10,326 nucleotides of DNA. Source: Clostridia bacterium (GTDB lineage: Bacteria > Bacillota > Clostridia > Clostridiales > Clostridiaceae). The notes under the pieces were generated by a model. That model was not told the origin of the DNA, ran no database searches, and saw only the letters and a list, made by a program, of their open reading frames with translations. Shown in pieces: positions 6,566 through 10,326 of this stretch (the stretch's first letter is position 1; every line of letters begins with the position of its first letter). The stretch covers positions 1 to 10,326 of the forward strand of contig RZYZ01000065.1 of NCBI GenBank assembly GCA_009930125.1. Reading direction: 5' to 3'. Both the position numbers and the translations under genes were made by a program.

Positions 6566-7116
6566 CAATACCTTCTCCTTCTGTGTAGTATAGTGCGTAG
6601 CTTCGAGCGGCGTCTGGACCCTCTGCCCGGATAGGGGAGTCCGGTGATTTCGTTATACCAGTAGTTCCCCTGCGTGCCACGCTGCACTTCATCCGGGTTG
6701 GCAGGTCTTTCATAATGGTTCAGGAACAGTACGGCCAGATCGTATGGCGGAAGGGTACTCTGGGTAAATTCAAGGAAGGTCATCGTGGGATGGATCCACT
6801 GAATGTTCTGCTGCACTTCATAGAGGATGCGATGCAGATTCGATGTCAATGCATCGTACTGCAGGCCCTCACCGGAAGCCCAATCCAGATATTTCGTGGC
6901 CGGTGTCCACTGCACGAGTCCGAAACCTAAAGCGGTATTCCACTCGTCCAGATTCTGCCAGATCCCGGGGTTGATGGTCGATTCCGTCTGCATATTACCC
7001 AGGGTGCCTGCAATCGCATTGTTTGTCCACCCTGCAAGCCGTAGAAAGGAAGTGATCTCAGCCGCATTGACCTTCATCTCTTCCAGCGAAAGAAATCTAT
7101 TTGCGCTGATCGCCAT
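6565..7116 (-). CDS. Phage lysozyme, phi29 gp13 N-domain type
   Basis: This 183-aa protein resembles the N-terminal lysozyme-like domain of phi29 gp13 (phage tail lysozyme family). GTLGNMQTESTINPGIWQ (about residues 37-54) contains Glu45, in the place of the catalytic Glu45 of gp13, and ALGFGLVQWTPATKYLDWA follows. FLNHYERP (about 132-139) is also typical of the family. It should cut the glycan backbone of peptidoglycan. gp13 also has a C-terminal LytM peptidase; here that half is absent and a separate amidase follows. The last 18 residues are very basic (GRGSRRRSKLRTILHRRRRY). I place the start at ATG 7116 (MAISANRF), with AGAGGTGAG just upstream; a longer frame reaching 7158 begins with an implausible Ser run. 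The start overlaps the 43-aa gene and the stop overlaps the amidase start. It could be an endolysin or a virion enzyme at the tail tip. Confidence 0.88.
   Translation of the reverse strand: MAISANRFLSLEEMKVNAAEITSFLRLAGWTNNAIAGTLGNMQTESTINPGIWQNLDEWNTALGFGLVQWTPATKYLDWASGEGLQYDALTSNLHRILYEVQQNIQWIHPTMTFLEFTQSTLPPYDLAVLFLNHYERPANPDEVQRGTQGNYWYNEITGLPYPGRGSRRRSKLRTILHRRRRY
6571..6580 (-). promoter_or_regulatory. Ribosome binding site of the amidase gene, inside the lysozyme C-terminus
   Basis: On the minus strand the bases read AAGGAGAAGG, containing AAGGAG nine bases before ATG 6565. The same bases encode most of the final Arg run of the lysozyme (AGA AGG AGA AGG). This site favours ATG 6565 over TTG 6568 as the amidase start. 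Confidence 0.7.
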
Positions 7117-7228
7117 GAAGCTCACCTCTACTCCACTCGATGAACTTGATGACCCCATAGGCGAAGAGCGCAGGGCTTAAAAGAAGCAGGAACCAGAGGA
7201 CGTACTGGATGAATTCAAGCCTGTTCAT
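7097..7228 (-). CDS. Small single-pass membrane protein (43 aa)
   Basis: I do not recognise this gene. It starts at ATG 7228, with AGAAGGTG just upstream, and ends at TAG 7097-7099. The protein is one strong membrane helix at about residues 6-30 (FIQYVLWFLLLLSPALFAYG), with a short N-terminus (MNRLE) and a charged, slightly basic tail (IEWSRGELHGDQRK). It overlaps the preceding 57-aa gene by 14 bases and the lysozyme start by 20 bases, so it looks translationally coupled to both. Its position directly before a lysozyme and its form suggest a small holin, antiholin or holin partner; this is inference only. A recognised holin is already present on the other strand. The open frame continues upstream to 7324, but that part is Trp/Met/Arg-rich shadow sequence of the 57-aa gene. 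Confidence 0.65.
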   Translation of the reverse strand: MNRLEFIQYVLWFLLLLSPALFAYGVIKFIEWSRGELHGDQRK

Positions 7229-7388
7229 GAAGCACCTTCTTTTCTTCCAGATCATTGACATCCAGAAGCTCCGCAACCAGAGCATTATAGATGATGTCCA
7301 GATCGGTTCCCGCTTTGACAGCATCCTGCACCATTTCCTTCAGTTCGAGATGATATTTCGACATACGAAAGGATTTTATATTGTTCAT
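7215..7388 (-). CDS. Small hypothetical protein (57 aa)
   Basis: This short gene starts at ATG 7388, with a strong AAGGAGG site eight bases upstream, and ends at TGA 7215-7217. The protein begins MNNIKSFRMSKYHLELKEMV and ends DLEEKKVLHEQA. It is predicted to be mainly helical: a basic N-terminus, an amphipathic helix to about residue 25, a short AGTDLD turn and a second acidic helix containing YNALVAELLDVNDLEEKK. There is no membrane segment, Cys or known motif that I recognise. It follows the SSB-like gene after a weak terminator hairpin and overlaps the next small gene by 14 bases. Its place at the head of the wall-enzyme cassette would suit a regulatory or accessory role, but the sequence does not show one. 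Confidence 0.72.
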   Translation of the reverse strand: MNNIKSFRMSKYHLELKEMVQDAVKAGTDLDIIYNALVAELLDVNDLEEKKVLHEQA

Positions 7389-7407
7389 TTTCTTTCCTCC
7401 TTTTAAC

Positions 7408-7430
7408 AGAAAAGGGAGCCGGAGCCCCCT
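7408..7430 (-). terminator. Probable terminator after the SSB-like gene
   Basis: Bases 7413-7430 can fold into a stem of six pairs plus one A-C mismatch around a CGGA loop. On the minus strand the stem is followed by TTTCTGTT. It lies seven bases after the stop of the SSB-like gene and ends about 20 bases before the 57-aa gene. The T-tract is short and the stem imperfect, so partial termination is more likely than full. On the plus strand the stem is followed by GTCTTTTTAC, but no plus-strand gene ends here. Confidence 0.5.
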
Positions 7431-7436
7431 GTCTTT

Positions 7437-7793
7437 TTACGCTTCTTCTTCGGGATAGAATACGCAGGTGGTGTAGCTGCGATTTCCCTTCTTGGTGGTC
7501 TTCTTGGTGAACAGGGTGGGCAGCCCTTCCGCTTCCAGTTTTTCTTTGATGTCGTCCAGGTTCTCCCCGTCGATGAGTTCCTTGAACTTCTGCGTGACGA
7601 CTGATCCACCGAAGAAAAAGAACTTTGGATAGTCCTTGGTGGACAGAACCACATACTCTCCGTCTTCACCCTTGATGAATCCGAAGTCGTCCACGAGCAG
7701 CGTTTCGTCCAGGATGAGCTCCGCCTTCTCGCGTCGGTCCATAAATGCCACGCCACCGTTCGAGTTGATTTTCTTTGCCTTGTCTTTTAACAT
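7437..7793 (-). CDS. Small protein, possible single-stranded DNA-binding protein
   Basis: The 118-aa protein starts at ATG 7793 with AAGGAGG upstream and ends at TAA 7437-7439. A basic N-terminal helix (MLKDKAKKIN) is followed by GGVAFMDRREKAELIL, a beta-rich middle (GEYVVLSTKDYPKFFFFGGS, about residues 45-64), an acidic helix (FKELIDGENLDDIKEKLEAEG) and a final strand with basic and aromatic residues (TKKTTKKGNRSYTTCVFYPEEEA). This layout of beta-strands with exposed Phe/Tyr, a Lys patch and an acidic C-terminal tail resembles small phage ssDNA-binding proteins, and its place directly after the DNA polymerase fits; protein-primed replication exposes long single strands and phi29 uses the similar-sized gp5. 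The assignment is by shape and context, not by a diagnostic motif. It has its own promoter and operator-like site. Confidence 0.6.
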   Translation of the reverse strand: MLKDKAKKINSNGGVAFMDRREKAELILDETLLVDDFGFIKGEDGEYVVLSTKDYPKFFFFGGSVVTQKFKELIDGENLDDIKEKLEAEGLPTLFTKKTTKKGNRSYTTCVFYPEEEA

Positions 7794-7820
7794 GTTATTT
7801 CCTCCTTCACCTTTTCGGTA

Positions 7821-7854
7821 ATTATAGTATATCAGATTGTGTAACACAATGCAA
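7821..7854 (-). promoter_or_regulatory. Overlapping promoters upstream of the SSB-like gene
   Basis: Two overlapping sigma-A-like arrangements are visible on the minus strand. One is TTGCAT (7854-7849) with 17 bases to TATACT (7831-7826), the latter with an extended TG at 7834-7833. The other is TTGTGT (7849-7844) with 17 bases to a perfect TATAAT (7826-7821). Transcripts would begin near 7814-7820, 20-30 bases before ATG 7793. It would drive the SSB-like gene and, by read-through, the lysozyme and amidase cassette. Confidence 0.68.
7836..7850. promoter_or_regulatory. Operator-like perfect inverted repeat
   Basis: The 15 bases ATTGTGTAACACAAT form a perfect dyad: seven-base arms ATTGTGT and ACACAAT around one central base. 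A one-base centre cannot form a normal hairpin loop, so this looks like a binding site for a dimeric repressor or activator. It covers the -35 box and spacer of the promoters just described, where a bound repressor would block polymerase. No regulator gene is visible in the window. Confidence 0.6.
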
Positions 7855-7861
7855 CAATTAT

Positions 7862-9715
7862 TTAATAAGTGAATTTCACATGCTGCGTGATCGTGAAATC
7901 CGCCGGCACCAGTTTGTTTCCGGTGGGGGTCCGCACGCTTCGGAGTCTTCCGTTTCCGCCGGGGATCGTCAGACCCATCCGGAAGTTCTCCCATGTAATG
8001 CACGAACGCTTCTTTGACCTGGAACCGGAGTGTGCATCCGCAGGCAGTCCTGCCAGCGTGACTTCCGGGTCCTTTCCATAAGCCTCTTCATAGTAGCACT
8101 TAGCACGCAGGTAGCGCCCGCGGTCGAAGTGGCCCTCATACTTCCAGGCGCCCAGCTTTGTCCGGTGGATCTCGAAGAGTCCACGCTCCGCTGCCGCTTC
8201 CAGTAAGGGACGCCCCTCCGCGCCGTGGTGGACGCTGTCCGTGTCGCAGTAATAGAAATGGTCACCTAATACATTCGCCGTATAGACGAGCTGTCTGCGT
8301 CCGTAGGCGGTGGTGGCGATGGCCAGGGGAAGGTATTTACGCTTGCCTTCCTTCTGGATCTCTTCCCGGTCGAGCACGTAATGCACATCATCCGTCGCTT
8401 CCACCAGGTAAGGGGTTTTGCCCTTCTTGATGATCTCTTCCCCGAATTTGCCGTAGAACGCGTTGTTATTGATTTTTGCACGCTGCGCACGAGCCAGATA
8501 TTCATTCTTCAGGAGCAGGTCTTCTTCTGTCTGTGCAAGATCCTTGTAACGAACCTTTTCTTCATTGTTCTTCAGAATGAACGCCTGGATCTCCTTCTGC
8601 ACTTTCCATGCGAAATGGTGAGACCAGTCCCAGGAAAGCACTTCGAAATCGTAGGAGTCCTGGAATGTGCGGTAGTCGATGCAGGAGAAAACGAGTTTCA
8701 CGGTTCCGTCGGATGACGTAAGCCAGGAGTCCAGGGTGATGGGTCTGTTCTCCACCACACCCTTCTTCATGATGCATGGCACTTTACCGGGCTTCAGTTT
8801 GAACCGGACGGACGCCTTGGCCACCCAGAAAAGCGCCATGTTCGGATGCTTGTCCTTCCAGGTGTACTGGCAGGGTCCGTAGGGCATTTTCTGGTAGGCC
8901 AGCTGGGCAGGGTAGGATGAATTGATGTCATACACGTCAATATCTTCCATGTCGTTCCCAGCATGGTCCTGGTTCGCATAGCTGACCCCGCCCCAGTAGG
9001 CTTTTCTCATTTCACTGTCCAAATCTACGGACAGTGCCGGAAACCGCTTCTTCCACCAGGGAAAGTGATCCTCAAAGTTTTTGTAGGCCTGAGAGGCCTG
9101 GGTCTTCTTGAACTGAAGGCCATAGAAACGGATATGAGCGTTCAGCGTTTCAAAGAGCACGTCCAGATCGTTCTGAAAATAAGACAGTTCTTCCTGATCA
9201 GGGATGTGCTGCTCTTCACGAATTCGGGTATAGAATTCCTGACTCTCACGCAGTTTCTGCGTAGGCGTGCCATAGATTTCAGGCAGATATTCCAGCGCGG
9301 TCGGGAACAGTTTCAGAGAGTCCCATATGAACACCCTACGGCGCTTGGTGACCTGAATAGTAATGGTGTACCAGTTGTTCATGTTGTCAATGAGAACGGA
9401 AAACTGACCGCTCTGGGGCTTTTCCTGCGTGACCGTGAAATCATTGCGAAGCAGCCAGGGAACGATGAAACTTCCATCGAATTTCAGATTGTGGAACGCA
9501 TATTCCGTGTTCTGGTTGTCCCCTCTGGACAGAATGGATGTCATAAACCCATCCAGTGAATTGTAGGTCTGGGTCTGACCAGTGGCGAGATTTCGCCAAC
9601 CTGCCAGCCACACTTTCTGCGGCGGAATGGAAGAAACTGCAGTATAGCTGTCGCAGGTTTCAAAGTCCGCCACAAACATATGGTCCAATTGTACATGTTT
9701 TCCTCGACTAGCCAT
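7862..9715 (-). CDS. Protein-primed family B DNA polymerase, phi29 gp2 type
   Basis: The 617-aa protein has all core motifs of phi29-type polymerase (575 aa). Exonuclease: ExoI DFET (Asp17, Glu19), ExoII HNLKFDG (Asn76, Asp80), ExoIII YFQND (Tyr179, Asp183). The YxGG linker motif is YWGG (240-243). Polymerase: motif A YDINSSYP (Asp263), motif B KINNNAFYG (Lys414, Tyr421), motif C YCDTDS (Asp491, Asp493) and KxY at KCY (Lys539, Tyr541). The region between motifs A and B and that between B and C would hold the TPR1 and TPR2 insertions that bind terminal protein and give strand displacement. The end PADFTITQ parallels the DTFTIK end of phi29 polymerase. It starts DNA synthesis on the terminal protein's hydroxyl and copies the linear genome. 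Start: ATG 9715, with AGGAG nine bases upstream inside the preceding gene, from which it is separated by only six bases. Confidence 0.97.
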   Translation of the reverse strand: MASRGKHVQLDHMFVADFETCDSYTAVSSIPPQKVWLAGWRNLATGQTQTYNSLDGFMTSILSRGDNQNTEYAFHNLKFDGSFIVPWLLRNDFTVTQEKPQSGQFSVLIDNMNNWYTITIQVTKRRRVFIWDSLKLFPTALEYLPEIYGTPTQKLRESQEFYTRIREEQHIPDQEELSYFQNDLDVLFETLNAHIRFYGLQFKKTQASQAYKNFEDHFPWWKKRFPALSVDLDSEMRKAYWGGVSYANQDHAGNDMEDIDVYDINSSYPAQLAYQKMPYGPCQYTWKDKHPNMALFWVAKASVRFKLKPGKVPCIMKKGVVENRPITLDSWLTSSDGTVKLVFSCIDYRTFQDSYDFEVLSWDWSHHFAWKVQKEIQAFILKNNEEKVRYKDLAQTEEDLLLKNEYLARAQRAKINNNAFYGKFGEEIIKKGKTPYLVEATDDVHYVLDREEIQKEGKRKYLPLAIATTAYGRRQLVYTANVLGDHFYYCDTDSVHHGAEGRPLLEAAAERGLFEIHRTKLGAWKYEGHFDRGRYLRAKCYYEEAYGKDPEVTLAGLPADAHSGSRSKKRSCITWENFRMGLTIPGGNGRLRSVRTPTGNKLVPADFTITQHVKFTY

Positions 9716-9721
9716 AAAGTG

Positions 9722-10285
9722 TTACTCCTCTCCCATAGTGTCAACGACTGCAATAAGCGAATTTACATCTTCCTGAAAATACTCTGCAGAAAAGCCTACC
9801 ATGGCCTCTGAAGAATAATCCAGTGCCAGTTTAGAAGCCAGATCAGAAAACTCCTTCCAGAACAGCTGAAGCTCTGCAGCATTCATCAATCTGATTTTAG
9901 CAGTAAGACTTTCTGAAATCTGACCGCCTAACATGGTTTCAATAGCCATGATGGTCTTATCCTGCAAAATCACTGCATAATCTGTGATGGTCGGACGTGG
10001 TTTTTTGCTTTCTTTGAAGGACTTCAGCCATTTCAACTGATCCTTATATTCCTTTACACTGCCGAACTTGACGCTTCTTGAAACAGCGTACTTTTCAGTT
10101 GCCCACTGCGAGCGCTCCTGAATGCCACCGGTGACCTCGTAAGGAGCAACGGTCAGACCTTTACTCTCGTAAAGCTTCATGGCCGCTGCTATTCTACGGT
10201 TGACCTGCTGAGTGAGTCTTCTGATCTCTTCCTTCTGCGCTGCACTGAGTTTTATCGGTTTTACAGTTTGCGGTTTTCGAGCCAT
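9722..10285 (-). CDS. Terminal protein (DNA replication primer), phi29 gp3-like
   Basis: This 187-aa basic, helical protein sits directly upstream of the protein-primed polymerase, the place of the terminal protein gene in phi29. It starts MARKPQ (phi29 gp3 starts MARSPR), followed by a basic helix RRLTQQVNRRIAAAMKLYESKGL similar in pattern to the gp3 N-terminal DNA-binding region. Near the C-terminus, LFWKEFSDLASKLALDYSSE resembles the gp3 stretch LFLRISEISFEEFDSE that contains the priming Ser232; Ser158 or Ser159 here is therefore the candidate hydroxyl donor for the first dAMP. It is about 80 residues shorter than gp3 (266 aa), mainly in the middle. It would remain covalently bound to both genome ends. 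Start: ATG 10285 with GAGGGGG about seven bases upstream. It overlaps or closely follows an upstream gene cut by the window edge. Confidence 0.8.
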   Translation of the reverse strand: MARKPQTVKPIKLSAAQKEEIRRLTQQVNRRIAAAMKLYESKGLTVAPYEVTGGIQERSQWATEKYAVSRSVKFGSVKEYKDQLKWLKSFKESKKPRPTITDYAVILQDKTIMAIETMLGGQISESLTAKIRLMNAAELQLFWKEFSDLASKLALDYSSEAMVGFSAEYFQEDVNSLIAVVDTMGEE

Positions 10286-10326
10286 GGTTCATCCCCCTCA
10301 TGCAGCAGACTTGCAGTGTACTCTGT
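10286..10326 (-). other. Edge segment: probable end of an upstream minus-strand gene, frame unresolved
   Basis: Two minus-strand frames enter from the window edge. One ends at TGA 10298-10300 (...RVHCKSAA), 12 bases before the terminal protein ATG, a normal operon spacing. The other stays open through the ribosome binding site and ends at TAA 10261-10263 (...TASLLHEGDEPWLENRKL), overlapping the terminal protein start by 25 bases. Both are too short to judge. The segment also holds the GAGGGGG ribosome binding site of the terminal protein gene. Confidence 0.35.

Noticed and set aside
7255..7260. Plus-strand TTGACA
   Set aside because: No -10 element at a proper distance and no plus-strand gene downstream.
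7229..7324. N-terminal extension of the 43-aa membrane protein
   Set aside because: The extension is Trp/Met/Arg-rich and lies in the shadow of the 57-aa gene; ATG 7228 has its own ribosome binding site.
7794..8003. N-terminal extension of the SSB-like frame upstream of ATG 7793
   Set aside because: It runs through the promoter, the inverted repeat and the end of the polymerase gene; ATG 7793 has the strong AAGGAGG site.
8963..9559. Plus-strand open frame (198 codons) opposite the DNA polymerase
   Set aside because: The minus strand there encodes the exonuclease motifs; the plus frame has no ribosome binding site or domain.
9733..9745. Minus-strand TTGACA near the terminal protein stop as a polymerase promoter
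   Set aside because: At 17 bases the -10 would be CACTTT, which is poor; the hexamer is part of the coding sequence.
1..10326. Packaging RNA, tRNA, CRISPR array or insertion sequence
   Set aside because: No non-coding gap exceeds about 70 bases, no regular repeat array or transposase is visible; the packaging RNA expected with a gp16-type ATPase would have to lie outside the window.

Overview
The window is part of a small podovirus genome of the phi29 type, that is, a phage whose linear DNA is replicated by protein priming. The evidence is the combination of a protein-primed family B DNA polymerase with a terminal-protein candidate upstream of it, a phi29 gp16-type packaging ATPase, a gp7-sized scaffold followed by a gp8-like major capsid protein, a gp9-like tail knob protein, a gp12-like beta-helix appendage and a gp14-like holin. 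The host is probably a Gram-positive bacterium (Bacillota), because nearly every gene has a strong AGGAGG-type ribosome binding site and the promoters look like sigma-A sites. No integrase or host gene is visible.

The left half (1-5796, plus strand) is a late structural and packaging module: tail appendage/spike (5' end cut by the window), holin, packaging ATPase, scaffold, major capsid protein and tail knob. A near-consensus promoter (TTGACA-N17-GATAAT) overlaps the stop codon of the ATPase gene and should drive scaffold and capsid. A terminator lies between capsid and tail genes, touching the tail gene's ribosome binding site, and probably lowers tail expression relative to capsid.

The right half (5831-10326, minus strand) runs toward the left half: terminal protein, DNA polymerase, a small protein that may bind single-stranded DNA, a 57-aa protein, a 43-aa one-helix membrane protein, a gp13-type lysozyme and an amidase with a SPOR domain. 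The last four overlap end to start. A perfect 15-bp inverted repeat sits on top of a promoter between polymerase and the SSB-like gene, so the downstream genes, including the cell-wall enzymes, may be separately controlled. The two convergent modules share a bidirectional terminator at 5803-5826.

The portal and lower collar genes and any packaging RNA are not in the window and would be expected outside it. Compared with phi29, the unusual points are the split of lysis functions between strands (holin with late genes, both cell-wall enzymes with replication genes), the operator-like dyad, the compact overlapping small genes, and the arginine-rich lysozyme tail encoded by the next gene's ribosome binding site. 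Nothing here clearly forms a wholly new system; the best candidates for novelty are the operator-controlled cassette and its two small proteins.
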